A DNA stretch of 41,171 nucleotides from a bacterium (GTDB lineage Bacteria; UBA8248): contig JAJDYR010000028.1 in the NCBI GenBank assembly GCA_022825065.1, positions 1 to 41,171 of the forward strand, given 5' to 3'. A program made the position numbers and the translations under genes. Below, piece by piece: positions 17,088 through 24,962 of this stretch (its first letter is position 1; every line of letters starts with the position of its first letter). A model generated the notes under the pieces. That model did not search any database. It was not told the origin of the DNA and saw only the letters and a list, made by a program, of their open reading frames with translations.

Positions 17088-17170
17088 AAGGTACTCCATC
17101 GAGTGAAAAGCGTAGGTGTGAGAATTTCCTTGGGCTTCGTTTCGTCTTCTGTTTGAAATTTAAACCCATA

Positions 17171-17176
17171 TATAAT
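17171..17176 (+). promoter_or_regulatory. Possible -10 box (TATAAT)
   Basis: A perfect TATAAT sits 69 bases upstream of the 90-residue coiled-coil gene, in a short AT-rich stretch between it and the divergent RraA-like gene. I found no good -35 at the usual distance (TTGAAA is only 12 bases away), so this is a partial match. Confidence 0.35.
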
Positions 17177-17245
17177 AAGGTTTTGTTGTATGAGCGTTCC
17201 AGAGGACCCAATAGATACCTGAGTCCGTAAGGAGTGCGTGAAAAA

Positions 17246-17518
17246 ATGACTGCTGAAATGATCGAAATCGCCTTTTTCGGAATTTCCATCCTGGCCTACC
17301 TTTACCGGCTTGAGAGGAAGTTTGACAGCCGTCTCTCCGCCCTGGAAGCAAGAGTGTCATCTCTGGAAGCCAGGGTTTCATCCTTGGAAGCCAGCATGGC
17401 GTCCCTGATGGAGAGCGTGGCATCTCTGGCGGCCAGCGTAGCATCCCTGGACGCGAGAGTGTCCCGTCTCGAAGGCATGTTCGAGGGTTATCTGGCGGGG
17501 CAAAAATCACCTGAATAA
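17246..17518 (+). CDS. Membrane-anchored heptad-repeat coiled-coil peptide
   Basis: A 90-residue protein. Residues 5-21 (MIEIAFFGISILAYLYR) are a single hydrophobic segment. Residues ~30-78 are seven near-perfect heptads, SLEARVS, SLEARVS, SLEASMA, SLMESVA, SLAASVA, SLDARVS, RLEGMFE, with Leu and Val/Met in the a/d positions. The underlying DNA is a 21-base tandem repeat, so the gene has probably grown by unit duplication. A short tail GYLAGQKSPE follows. The shape resembles small inner-membrane coiled-coil proteins, but no family is recognised. AAGGAG lies 11 bases before ATG 17246. Heptad number may vary between strains. Confidence 0.75.
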   Translation: MTAEMIEIAFFGISILAYLYRLERKFDSRLSALEARVSSLEARVSSLEASMASLMESVASLAASVASLDARVSRLEGMFEGYLAGQKSPE

Positions 17519-17528
17519 TCGAGGGTAC

Positions 17529-18221
17529 CTAGTCCACGACGGCGACAGCCCGGCACGGGGAGCCTTCGATCCCCGGCATCTTGAGCGGCAGGGCGATGAC
17601 TTCGAAGCGCTCCTGCGGTATGGCCGAGAGGTTCGTCATGTGCTCGATCTGGATGATGCCGTTCCCCAGCAGCGTCCGGTGGACGACGTAGTTCTCGGGC
17701 ACGTTCTCGGGAATCTTCTTGACCTCCTCTTCCTGGAGAAAATCGAAGCCGGCGGCCTTCACCCCCTTGTCCACGAGCCACTTGGCGCCGTCGCCGGTGA
17801 GAAAGGGCGAGTTTCTCAAATAAGCGTCCGAACCCCAGAATTTGTCGGTAAAATCGGTGCGCAGCAGCACGATGTCGTTTTCCCGAACGAGGCCTGCGTG
17901 CGCTTCCAAATCCTCGGCGGAGATGGCCTCATCCGCCCCCCTGGATGAGAAATCGAGCAGACACGCCGGCCCCATGAAGCGGTCGAGCGCCACCTCGTCC
18001 GTCGTCTTGCCCCAGCGGTAGATGTGGCGCGGGCAATCGAGGTGCGTGCCCGCGTGGGCGAATATGGAGAGCCAGCTGTCGACGAACACGACGTCGGGTT
18101 CTTTTTTGGGCGGGAAGAACTTGCGCCGCACGGAGGTTTCGGCGTTCATCATCTTGCCGACGGCGGCCGCCACGGGGTCCATTTCGTCGTAGTGGGCGAG
18201 ACTCAGATCGATGATGGGCAT
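17529..18221 (-). CDS. Cyclase-family metal-dependent hydrolase (kynurenine formamidase-like)
   Basis: A 230-residue protein with the family signature HxGTHxDxPxH intact as HAGTHLDCPRH (56-66), which binds the metal in kynurenine formamidase, isatin hydrolase and related enzymes. Downstream landmarks are DIVLLRTDFTDKFWGSD and the Asp/Glu-rich GFDFLQEEEV. The family opens or closes amide and lactam rings; which substrate is used here cannot be told. AAGGAA precedes ATG 18221. It converges with the heptad-repeat gene, only 10 bp apart, and faces a gene-poor repeat region upstream. Confidence 0.85.
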   Translation of the reverse strand: MPIIDLSLAHYDEMDPVAAAVGKMMNAETSVRRKFFPPKKEPDVVFVDSWLSIFAHAGTHLDCPRHIYRWGKTTDEVALDRFMGPACLLDFSSRGADEAISAEDLEAHAGLVRENDIVLLRTDFTDKFWGSDAYLRNSPFLTGDGAKWLVDKGVKAAGFDFLQEEEVKKIPENVPENYVVHRTLLGNGIIQIEHMTNLSAIPQERFEVIALPLKMPGIEGSPCRAVAVVD

Positions 18222-18293
18222 GGGGGTTCCTTTCCGTATGAGCGAATGCCGGCAACCGGATGTTCGAGAGTCCGGTGCATCCTGTCATAAAGA

Positions 18294-18349
18294 GGGCTGT
18301 TTGAAAAACTTATGGGGGGAAGCCCTGTGGAGTTGTTGAAAAAGCAACC
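18294..18349. repeat. Two adjacent repeat end motifs (R10)
   Basis: GGGCTGTTTGAAAAACT (18294-18310) and GAGTTGTTGAAAAAGCAACC (18330-18349) are same-orientation variants of the TIR motif. A partial CCGGAATGAC, as in the REP-like palindromes, follows at about 18368. The rest of 18222-18532 shows no gene. Confidence 0.6.
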
Positions 18350-18532
18350 CGGTTGCGATTGACCACCGCCGGAATGACGCGCAAGGCGAAACCCCCGGAT
18401 TGTGGCGCTCCCCCCTGTCCGCCGCCGATGCTTTATCGAACCGCCGCCCCGGCGGGGCGCACCGCTTCTCACGCTCTTGATTAAAGGATAGTATTTCGCT
18501 CATCCATTTAACGCAGACCGGAGGGAGGAGGG

Positions 18533-19357
18533 ATGAAAAAAGCGCTTTGCCTCGCTTTTCTCGTTTGCCATCTGGCTGCGCCGGTCGTCGTTTCCGCCAA
18601 ATGCTCGCCCGGTCTGGTGCGCCACATGCCTTTCAGGCGAGCAGTCCCCGTATCCTACGTCCATGTAGCGAAGGCCCCGCGCCGGATCAGCATCCAGTGG
18701 TTCGGCCACGCTTTTTTCCGCATCATCTCGCCTAAGGGAATCCGGGTCGTGACCGATCCGTTCTCGCCGCACCGGGGGTATCCCATCCCCAGGACAAGCC
18801 CCCACGTGGCCACCGCGAGCGAGGTGGCGATGAACCACAGCTCCGTCGAGGTGCTGGGCGGAAACCCCGTCGTCCTGCACGGCGTGCTGGGCTACGGAGA
18901 GCGATGGAACGAGGTGGATTACCGGATAGGCGACGTGCGCATCCGCAACGTGCCCATCGTGCAGGGCATGGGTAGTGACGATTTCGACGCGGGCGAATCG
19001 AAGGCCTCTTCTTTTCTGTTCGAGACGGGCGGACTTTGCATCGCCCACCTGGGGGATCTGGGCTCACCCATGAACCCCGAGCAGCTGAGAAGGCTGGGGA
19101 AGATTCACGTGGCCCTGGCGATCATCTCGGACCCGGGCGCCATGAACCCGAGAGTCATGGCGGATTTCGTCCACAGACTGGGCCCCAACGTCGCGGTTCC
19201 GATGGACGTCCGCTCGCTCGAGGAACTGAACGTATTTCTCGGCGCTTTCAGGCGCGTCAAGAGGCTGGAAAGCGACACCTACGTCTTCAGCCGAAGGACG
19301 CTGCCGCGCCCCACCGAGGTGGTGCTCCTCAAGCACAAGGGGTGGGAGTGGAGGTAG
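18533..19357 (+). CDS. Secreted MBL-fold (UlaG-like) protein with altered metal site
   Basis: A 274-residue protein with a signal peptide (MKKALCLAFLVCHLAAPVVV). The metallo-beta-lactamase fold reads clearly: IQWFGHAFFRI, VVTDPFSPHRGYP, then the metal loop, CIAHLGDLG (His172, Asp175) and a C-terminal NVAVPMDVR. The loop that is normally HxHxDH reads EVAMNH (97-102): the first two His are Glu and Ala, the Asp is Asn, and only the last His remains. The usual His near the C-terminal strand is Asp225. It is therefore likely inactive or uses a changed site. A purine-rich GGAGGGAGGAGGG run immediately precedes the ATG. Confidence 0.82.
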   Translation: MKKALCLAFLVCHLAAPVVVSAKCSPGLVRHMPFRRAVPVSYVHVAKAPRRISIQWFGHAFFRIISPKGIRVVTDPFSPHRGYPIPRTSPHVATASEVAMNHSSVEVLGGNPVVLHGVLGYGERWNEVDYRIGDVRIRNVPIVQGMGSDDFDAGESKASSFLFETGGLCIAHLGDLGSPMNPEQLRRLGKIHVALAIISDPGAMNPRVMADFVHRLGPNVAVPMDVRSLEELNVFLGAFRRVKRLESDTYVFSRRTLPRPTEVVLLKHKGWEWR

Positions 19358-19387
19358 GGAATTGTTGAGGCCTATCGTTGTTGTTGC

Positions 19388-19411
19388 AGGGACAGGTCGC
19401 GACCTGTCCCT
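19388..19411. repeat. Perfect 24-bp palindrome (AGGGACAGGTCG type)
   Basis: AGGGACAGGTCG is followed directly by its reverse complement. It shares the AGGGACAGG...CCTGTCCCT ends with the long inverted repeat at 26077-26149. It lies 30 bp beyond the MBL gene. Confidence 0.7.
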
Positions 19412-19503
19412 ACGGGTCAGCGCAGCCTGTTTTTGAATGTCTTTATTCCGACAGGATTTAATCCAGAACGGATAATTTCATTTTCCAATTACTCCCCGCT
19501 TGA

Positions 19504-19678
19504 GGGGACTGTTGAAAAAGCCCCTCTTGAGCGGGGATAAAGGCAACCCCCCCTACCCCCCCCTTGTCAGGGGGGCAAGAAAAAGCAAAACCCTCAGTCC
19601 GGTGAGGGCGGATCGCCTTTTTTACCCCCCTGACAAGGGGGGGTAGGGGGGGTTGGTTTTCAAGGAGAGAGCCTGCGC
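19504..19678. repeat. Dispersed TIR/G-tract repeat, copy R5
   Basis: The left end is GGGGACTGTTGAAAAAGCCCC, one base longer than 20, at 19504-19524; its core is TGTTGAAAAAG. The C-tract arm is at about 19546-19575 and the G-tract arm at about 19624-19652. The right flank GGTTGGTTTTCAAGG and GAGAGCCTGCGC matches copy R1. No inverted right TIR is present, so R1 and R5 form a right-truncated subfamily. Confidence 0.8.
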
Positions 19679-19704
19679 CGCCCGGGTTCGGATTTTGGCC
19701 GTCG

Positions 19705-19722
19705 TTCCGGCGAAAGCCGGAA
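19705..19722. repeat. REP-like palindrome TTCCGGC/GCCGGAA
   Basis: TTCCGGC, loop GAAA, GCCGGAA, then TGACG. It is the inverse orientation of the element at 14831. It immediately follows the repeat R5 flank. Confidence 0.7.
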
Positions 19723-19752
19723 TGACGAACAAATCGCCTCACTTTTTGCAGT

Positions 19753-19772
19753 GGGCCGTTCGCGAACGGCCC
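19753..19772. repeat. 20-bp palindrome GGGCCGTTCGCGAACGGCCC
   Basis: A perfect palindrome about 60 bp downstream of the molybdopterin oxidoreductase stop (minus strand). A near-identical copy with one change (GGTCC end) lies at 25921-25940. Both are next to a G-tract repeat. It lacks a T-run on either side, so I do not call it a terminator. Confidence 0.65.
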
Positions 19773-19830
19773 CTACTTCCTGTGATTGAATGAAAATGCG
19801 CCATGTGTGGGTGGGAACGCGCCTGTCCGC

Positions 19831-22113
19831 TCAGCTCTTCTCCGCCTCCACGCGGTAGCTGTTGAACGTGGCGTTCTCGTATTCGGACAAGGCGTCGCCC
19901 GTGAGCTGGTTGGCCGCGCCGTCCTCGGGCAATCCGCCCGCGGGCACGTGCACGACGCCGGGCCGGATGCTCTCGCTCACCCTGGCCTCGAAGGCGGACT
20001 CTCCATAGTCGTTTTTAAGACGCACGCTGTCGCCGTTCTCGATGCCCCTCGCGGCGGCGTCCGCCGGGTTCAGGGTGGCGACGTTCCAGCCGTGGCGCAG
20101 GAGCTTCCTCGCGTTGTTGAAGGTGGAACTCGCGCGGAAATAGGTCTTCGGCGTCAAGAGTTGCAGTGGGTAGTCCGCCCCGTTGTCGGCCGCATACTCT
20201 TCCGGCGGAAAATGCGTGGGAACCGGTTTTTCGATATCCTCGAAATAGACCTGCGCGCGCCCGTGCGGGGTGGCGAGGTCCCAGTGCGGCGCGGCGTCGG
20301 GGATTTCGAGGGTGATCTGGCCCTCGGCTTCGAGTTTCTCGATCGTCACGTCCTCAAACCAGGGGAAGCGCGCGTCCGCCCGCGCGGCCGCAAGGAGTTC
20401 CTCGATCCATTCTTTTGAGGATTTCCACGGGAAGTGCGCGCCGTAGCCCATCTTCCCGGCCAGGCGGCAGACGATCTCGAAATCGTCGAGCGACTCCCCG
20501 CGCGGCGGCATGGCGCCCGTCGAATAGAGCAGGGTGTGCTTGGGCTTGAGTTCGCGGGCGAGGTGATAGAAGGTGCTGCCCACCTCCATTCCCCCGGTGA
20601 CCGCGCAGCGCTCGAGCCAGGTGGAGGCGGGGAGAACGACGTCCGCGCATTTCGCCGTCGGCGTCATGAAGATGTCCGCCACCGCGCAGAAATCGAGAGA
20701 GCGCAGGGCGCGCTCGGTCTTGTGCGCGTTGCCCGCCTGCCCGACCGGGTTGCCCCACATCACGAGCGCGGCGTGCACGGGGCCGCCGTAGGAATCGGGG
20801 TTCAGGATGGCTTCGCCGATCCTCCCGGTCGGGATGGTGCGCTTGACCGGATTGGGGACGGCCCAGCGGTCGGCCATCACTTCGGCGAGGCCGGTTCCGT
20901 GCGCCGTCTTGGAGTCAAAACCCGCCCCTTGCGCCCCGTGGCGCAAAACGCCTTTCGAGGCGCCCGCCATGAGGTTCAGGATGTGCAGCGCGCGAACGGC
21001 CTGCTCCCCGTGCACGGTGCGCTGGTAAGAGCCGTAGTAGACGATGATTTTCCCGTTCCGCATCGCGTCCGCGATGGCGCGCACGTGCTCCGCCGAGACG
21101 CCGCATTCGCGCGCCGCGCGCTCGGGCGTCCAGGGTTCGGCGGCGTCGCGCAGGTAATCGAGCGCGGGCCTGCACCCGGCGCCGTTCACCTGATACGTCC
21201 CGGTCAGGGCCGGTTTCGCGCATGCGTCGAACGGGCTGGCCGAGGCGGAGTCTTCATCCCAGACGAGCGGCGCGCCGCCCGGGTCCGTGACGAACCTGGC
21301 GGTGTCCGCGTCCACGAGGAACGCGGCGTTGGTCCTCTCGCGCATGAAGGCTTCATCGAGCGCGCCCTCTGCGAGGGTGAGGCGCAGCACGGCCAGCGCG
21401 AGCGCGGTGTCCGTCGAGGGGCGGATCGGCACGTGGACCTCACCGAATCGCTCCGCCGTCCGCGTGCGGAAAGGGTCCACTACGATGAAGCGCGTTCCGT
21501 TTCTCCTGGCGCTCTGTAAGGACTGGAGCAGGCCGCGGTATCCCGTCTCCACCGGGTTGTTGCCCCACAGGACGATCCACTCGCAGTCATCGGTCGGCTT
21601 GTTGCTCACCTGCCAGTGGCCGAACACGTCTTCGCTCGCGCCCAGGAACGCCTTCCAGCAGAGGCTGCCGCGCATGTAGGGTTGCACCGCGCCGCCCCAC
21701 ATGTTCAAAAGCCGCATGATGGTGGCGGGCTCGGCGTCGCGTCCGCCGGGCAGGGTGTGCTGGGCGGAGTAGTGGTACATCATCACGGACTCGTTCCCGC
21801 CCTTCGCCTTGGCGGACTCGAGCCCACCGGCGACGAGTTCGAGCGCCTCGTCCCAGCTTATGCGCTCGAAGCGGTTCGCGCCGCCCGGCCCCGAGCCCTT
21901 CGCGCCCACGCGCTTCATCGGGTAGAGGAGCCTGTCGGGGTGGTGATACCTGTCCGGCAGCTGGAACCCCTTGATGCAGGGCTTGATGCGCATCCTGGGG
22001 TTCGCCCGGAACGAGGAGATATTTTCGCCGCTCGCTTCCACCTCGAAGCTGCAGGGGTTGTTCCCGCAGTGGGGGGAGCAGATCGTATAGGATTTTCTCG
22101 TAGCTTCGGACAT
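19831..22113 (-). CDS. Molybdopterin-dependent oxidoreductase (DMSO-reductase superfamily), catalytic subunit
   Basis: A 760-residue Mo/W-bisMGD enzyme. The N-terminal [4Fe-4S] motif is Cys12, Cys16, Cys21 and Cys46 (CSPHCGNNPC, then RIKPCIKG). The central Rossmann-like domains include VVDPFRTRTAERFGEVHVPI and PSTDTALALA. The C-terminal dinucleotide-binding domain starts near residue 640 (YPLQLLTPKTYFRAS). MRGSLCWKAF, near where the Mo-ligand residue lies in the family, offers a cysteine. There is no twin-arginine signal, so it is cytosolic. No electron-transfer subunit is adjacent; the divergent neighbour is an amidohydrolase. ATG 22113 follows GGAAGAGG; an in-frame ATG at 22200 does not. 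Substrate unknown. Confidence 0.88.
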   Translation of the reverse strand: MSEATRKSYTICSPHCGNNPCSFEVEASGENISSFRANPRMRIKPCIKGFQLPDRYHHPDRLLYPMKRVGAKGSGPGGANRFERISWDEALELVAGGLESAKAKGGNESVMMYHYSAQHTLPGGRDAEPATIMRLLNMWGGAVQPYMRGSLCWKAFLGASEDVFGHWQVSNKPTDDCEWIVLWGNNPVETGYRGLLQSLQSARRNGTRFIVVDPFRTRTAERFGEVHVPIRPSTDTALALAVLRLTLAEGALDEAFMRERTNAAFLVDADTARFVTDPGGAPLVWDEDSASASPFDACAKPALTGTYQVNGAGCRPALDYLRDAAEPWTPERAARECGVSAEHVRAIADAMRNGKIIVYYGSYQRTVHGEQAVRALHILNLMAGASKGVLRHGAQGAGFDSKTAHGTGLAEVMADRWAVPNPVKRTIPTGRIGEAILNPDSYGGPVHAALVMWGNPVGQAGNAHKTERALRSLDFCAVADIFMTPTAKCADVVLPASTWLERCAVTGGMEVGSTFYHLARELKPKHTLLYSTGAMPPRGESLDDFEIVCRLAGKMGYGAHFPWKSSKEWIEELLAAARADARFPWFEDVTIEKLEAEGQITLEIPDAAPHWDLATPHGRAQVYFEDIEKPVPTHFPPEEYAADNGADYPLQLLTPKTYFRASSTFNNARKLLRHGWNVATLNPADAAARGIENGDSVRLKNDYGESAFEARVSESIRPGVVHVPAGGLPEDGAANQLTGDALSEYENATFNSYRVEAEKS

Positions 22114-22274
22114 CGCCGCCTCTTCCTGGTTTTCGCGCGGGGGCTGCTTTACATGATTTCTCGTGCAAACTAACATAGGGCTTCTTTTGTTTCTGGGCAA
22201 ATGGCGTTTGTCATCATAGAGCGGAAAGCGACGCCGTCGCTTCCATTATCCGAACCTTCTGGAGGTATGAGAGC

Positions 22275-23429
22275 ATGAGCACAGACGGAACTGCGCAGGC
22301 CGAATACGTGCCCCCCACCTGGGACACCAAGATGCCCTTGCCGTCCAATCCCGAGACGGGCGAGGACGCGAACGATTACTACATCATCGACTGCGAAACG
22401 CACGTAATGCCTGAGGATTACCGGCGCTTCATCAAGTATTTCGAGGGCACCAGCACCTTTGAATATGCGCACAAGATGTGCAACCAGTGGCAGTGGATCG
22501 ACCACAAGAACAACAGGCCGGCGGCCATCCACCCGGGCATGGACTGGCATATCGACAAGATCATCGGCGACATGAACCGCGCGGGCGTGGATCAGATAGC
22601 CCTCATGCGCGAGTCGTTCATCGACACGGCGGGCGACAGCGCGCCGTTCTCCACGAACCAGCACGTCATCGACGCCATCGAGAAATACCCCGACCGCGTC
22701 ATCGGCGTCTCGAACGTGGGGCCGTTCTCGAAGCGCAAGACCAAGGATTTCCTCTGGGAGATGGAATATCTCCACGACAACTACAACTTCAAGTTCACCA
22801 AGTTCTATCAGCCCGAAGACTGCCCCATCAACGACCGCAGGCTCTGGCCCGCCTACGAGATGTGCCAGGACAAGGGCATCGTCGCCTTCTTCCATACCGG
22901 CATCACCATCCGGCTGGGTCCCACGCGCTACACCCTGCCGATTCTGCTGGACGAGGTGGCGTCCGACTTCCCCGACCTCAAGATCGTCGCCTACCACGGC
23001 GGCTATCCCTACTGGGAAGACCTCGTCATGCTGATGTGGAAACACCCGAACGTGTACGTGAGCTACTCGATTCTGCTGCCCTGGCTCATGCGCGCCCCGC
23101 ACCGGTTCGCACACATGGTCGGCACGACGCTGCAGATCGTCGGCCCCGGCCGATTCGTCTGGGGCAGCGACTGGCCGGCTTCGGATCCGTATCAATCGGT
23201 CGAGGCGGTCCTGAAGCTCCATATCGACGAGGAACTGCAGGAGAAGTGGGGCTATCCCGCCATCACGAAAGAGGACAAGGCGGGCTTCCTGGGCACCACG
23301 CTCGCGCACCTCGCGGGCATCGACCCGGTGAAGAACCACCAGAAATTCCCCGGCATGAACGGCGCGCCGGAGGGGAAGACGCCCGAGGGCGACATCACCC
23401 GCGCCATCATGGCGAAGAACGGCAGCTAG
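22275..23429 (+). CDS. Amidohydrolase-2 (ACMSD-like) family hydrolase/decarboxylase
   Basis: A 384-residue TIM-barrel metalloenzyme. The strand-1 motif, usually DxHxH, reads DCETH (39-43), with Glu in place of the first His, as in part of the ACMSD-like family. Later ligands are visible in VAFFHTGI, IVAYHGGYPYWED and the catalytic Asp of VWGSDWPASDP. Related enzymes hydrolyse or decarboxylate aromatic and cyclic acids. ATG 22275 follows GGAGG by nine bases. It diverges from the molybdopterin oxidoreductase across 161 bp, so the two may share control and act on one aromatic or heterocyclic substrate; that link is inference. A strong terminator follows. Confidence 0.87.
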   Translation: MSTDGTAQAEYVPPTWDTKMPLPSNPETGEDANDYYIIDCETHVMPEDYRRFIKYFEGTSTFEYAHKMCNQWQWIDHKNNRPAAIHPGMDWHIDKIIGDMNRAGVDQIALMRESFIDTAGDSAPFSTNQHVIDAIEKYPDRVIGVSNVGPFSKRKTKDFLWEMEYLHDNYNFKFTKFYQPEDCPINDRRLWPAYEMCQDKGIVAFFHTGITIRLGPTRYTLPILLDEVASDFPDLKIVAYHGGYPYWEDLVMLMWKHPNVYVSYSILLPWLMRAPHRFAHMVGTTLQIVGPGRFVWGSDWPASDPYQSVEAVLKLHIDEELQEKWGYPAITKEDKAGFLGTTLAHLAGIDPVKNHQKFPGMNGAPEGKTPEGDITRAIMAKNGS

Positions 23430-23460
23430 CCGGTAGCCCGGCCTCTCGCCGATAGCATCA

Positions 23461-23499
23461 AACCCCGTCCGGGTCCGCCCGGGCGGGGTTTTGTTGTTG
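23461..23499 (+). terminator. Intrinsic terminator after the amidohydrolase
   Basis: A 13-bp stem, AACCCCGTCCGGG (23461-23473) with CCCGGGCGGGGTT (23478-23490), has a TCCG loop and one G-U pair and is followed by TTGTTGTT. It is the strongest hairpin terminator in the window. Confidence 0.85.
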
Positions 23500-23593
23500 A
23501 GAAAATCGGGCGGCAACTGTTCGGGAAATGGATTTTGGGAGAAATCGCATACATGACTCGACCGCAGGGGACATTGCATTTCCCCCCTTGTCG

Positions 23594-23860
23594 GAGTTGT
23601 TGGAAAAGCCCTCATCGGGGGACATTGCCTTTAGCGGGAATGCCGCTTTCGCGCGAGCCCTCGATTTCCCTCGTCGAAAGGCAACCCCCCCTACCCCCCC
23701 TTGTCAGGGGGGTATAAAAAGGCGATGCGCCCCCGCCGGGCTGAGAGGGGTTTGCTTTTTCTTGCCCCCTGTCAAGGGGGGGTAGGGGGGTTGCCTTATG
23801 GGGTTTCCCTTTCAGAGGGGTTGCCCCATTGCCCTCTCAAGGGTTTTTCCAACAAGCCCC
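23594..23860. repeat. Dispersed TIR/G-tract repeat, copy R6
   Basis: Inverted ends are GAGTTGTTGGAAAAGCCCTC (23594-23613) and GGGTTTTTCCAACAAGCCCC (23841-23860); both carry the same change from TGTTGAAAAAG to TGTTGGAAAAG, on opposite sides. Arms are at about 23682-23712 and 23764-23792. Paired changes at both ends suggest the ends must stay complementary. The flanks 23500-23593 and 23861-23918 show no gene. Confidence 0.85.
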
Positions 23861-23918
23861 TCCAGGGGAGAGTGTACCTTTCTCTTTCATCGGACGCGTC
23901 AAACCCTTCTTTTCGTGG

Positions 23919-23934
23919 CCTCTTCAACAGCCCC
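23919..23934. repeat. Solitary repeat end motif
   Basis: GCCTCTTCAACAGCCCC is a shortened right-end-type motif. It abuts the 3' end of the TauE/SafE gene, whose stop is the next three bases. Confidence 0.5.
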
Positions 23935-24687
23935 TCACATTTTCCCCATGACGAACTTGATCACGAGGCTCGTGGCGATGAGGAACAGGGCGATCCGGAT
24001 GAGCTTGAAGAAAAGCGCCTGGTCGATGTGCTCGCGGACGCGGATGCCCGCCCAGTACCCGACGTATACGGGGATGATCGCCATCAGCGCGTTCGTGAAT
24101 CGCGGTTTCGTATAAAAGCCCTGCAGGTAGAGACTCAGGATGATGACGCACATGCCCGTCGAGTTGAACGCGTTCATCAGGAAGATGAACGGGTTTTTCG
24201 CCAGCCTGAGCATGCTGAAGTAGATGATGTTGATGGCGCCGCTGATGGTCGTCGTCCCGTAGACGAATCCCAGCGTCGCCCCCATAACGGCGCCCACGAT
24301 TCTCTGAAAGCCCGCGCCCAGTTCCTTGAAGAAACCCAGGCGGCTCTCCACGAGCAGGTAGATATAGGCCATGACGCCCATCATCAGGCGGATGAAGTCG
24401 GGGTCACCGAACCCCAGGAACCACACCCCGACCGGCATGAACGCCATGGCGACCAGGAGATACAGCCATATCTCCCGGATGGCGCGCCACTCGGAGCGGA
24501 GGCGATAGGTGTCGGTGAAGTTGGAGATGAGGAGCGGGAGTGCGAGCAGGGTGACGATTTCCTTGGGAGCGATGAAGAGCGCGAGGAGCGGGGCGGCCAC
24601 CAGCGGCGTGCCGAAGCCGATGGACCCCTTCACGAATCCCCCGAAAAAGAGGACGCAAACGACGATGGCGATTTCGAAGTCGCTCAT
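23935..24687 (-). CDS. TauE/SafE-family membrane permease
   Basis: A 250-residue polytopic inner-membrane protein with about seven to eight hydrophobic segments. The family repeat motif appears in the N-terminal half as GGFVKGSIGFGTPLVAAPLL, and the second half has MGATLGFVYGTTTISGAINI in the matching place. TauE/SafE proteins export organosulfonates, sulfite or small organic anions; the substrate here is unknown. ATG 24687 is chosen because the protein then begins MSDFEIAIVVCVLFFGG, a normal family start; its ribosome site is weak (TTGAGAT). Upstream in-frame codons run into repeat R7. There is no co-oriented neighbour. Confidence 0.82.
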   Translation of the reverse strand: MSDFEIAIVVCVLFFGGFVKGSIGFGTPLVAAPLLALFIAPKEIVTLLALPLLISNFTDTYRLRSEWRAIREIWLYLLVAMAFMPVGVWFLGFGDPDFIRLMMGVMAYIYLLVESRLGFFKELGAGFQRIVGAVMGATLGFVYGTTTISGAINIIYFSMLRLAKNPFIFLMNAFNSTGMCVIILSLYLQGFYTKPRFTNALMAIIPVYVGYWAGIRVREHIDQALFFKLIRIALFLIATSLVIKFVMGKM

Positions 24688-24725
24688 GTGAATCTCAAGG
24701 AAAAAGAGGGGAGTCCGGCCCCCAA

Positions 24726-24962
24726 GGGGCTGTTGAAAAAGTCCCCTTTTCAGGGGGTAGAGAGACATCTCCCTCGACCGGAAAGGCAACCCCCCCTACC
24801 CCCCCTTGTCAGGGGGGCAAAAAAAACAAAACCCCTCTACCGGCGGGGGCGCATCGCCTTTTCATACCCCCCTGTCAAGGGGGGGTAGGGGGGGTTGGTT
24901 TATGGGGTTTCCCTTTCAAGGGGGTTGCCGTTACCCTCTCAGGGGGTTTTCCAGCAACCCCG
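24726..24962. repeat. Dispersed TIR/G-tract repeat, copy R7
   Basis: GGGCTGTTGAAAAAGTCCCC (from 24727) and AGGGGGTTTTCCAGCAACCC (24941-24960) are inverted ends. The arms are at about 24789-24817 and 24866-24894. The right part (TATGGGGTTTCCCTTTCAAG, then ACCCTCTCAGG) matches R6 and R2. No gene lies in 24688-25000. Confidence 0.85.

Noticed and set aside
20434..21519. A 361-codon open frame antisense to the molybdopterin oxidoreductase
   Set aside because: Arg/Val/Gly-rich with no motif; the minus-strand gene is clear.
22170..23615. A 481-codon open frame antisense to the amidohydrolase
   Set aside because: It covers the well-supported amidohydrolase and its terminator, has biased composition and no motif.
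23701..24888. A 395-codon plus-strand frame across R6, the TauE/SafE gene and R7
   Set aside because: It is a fusion of repeat translation with the antisense of the permease gene; the minus-strand gene has clear membrane helices.
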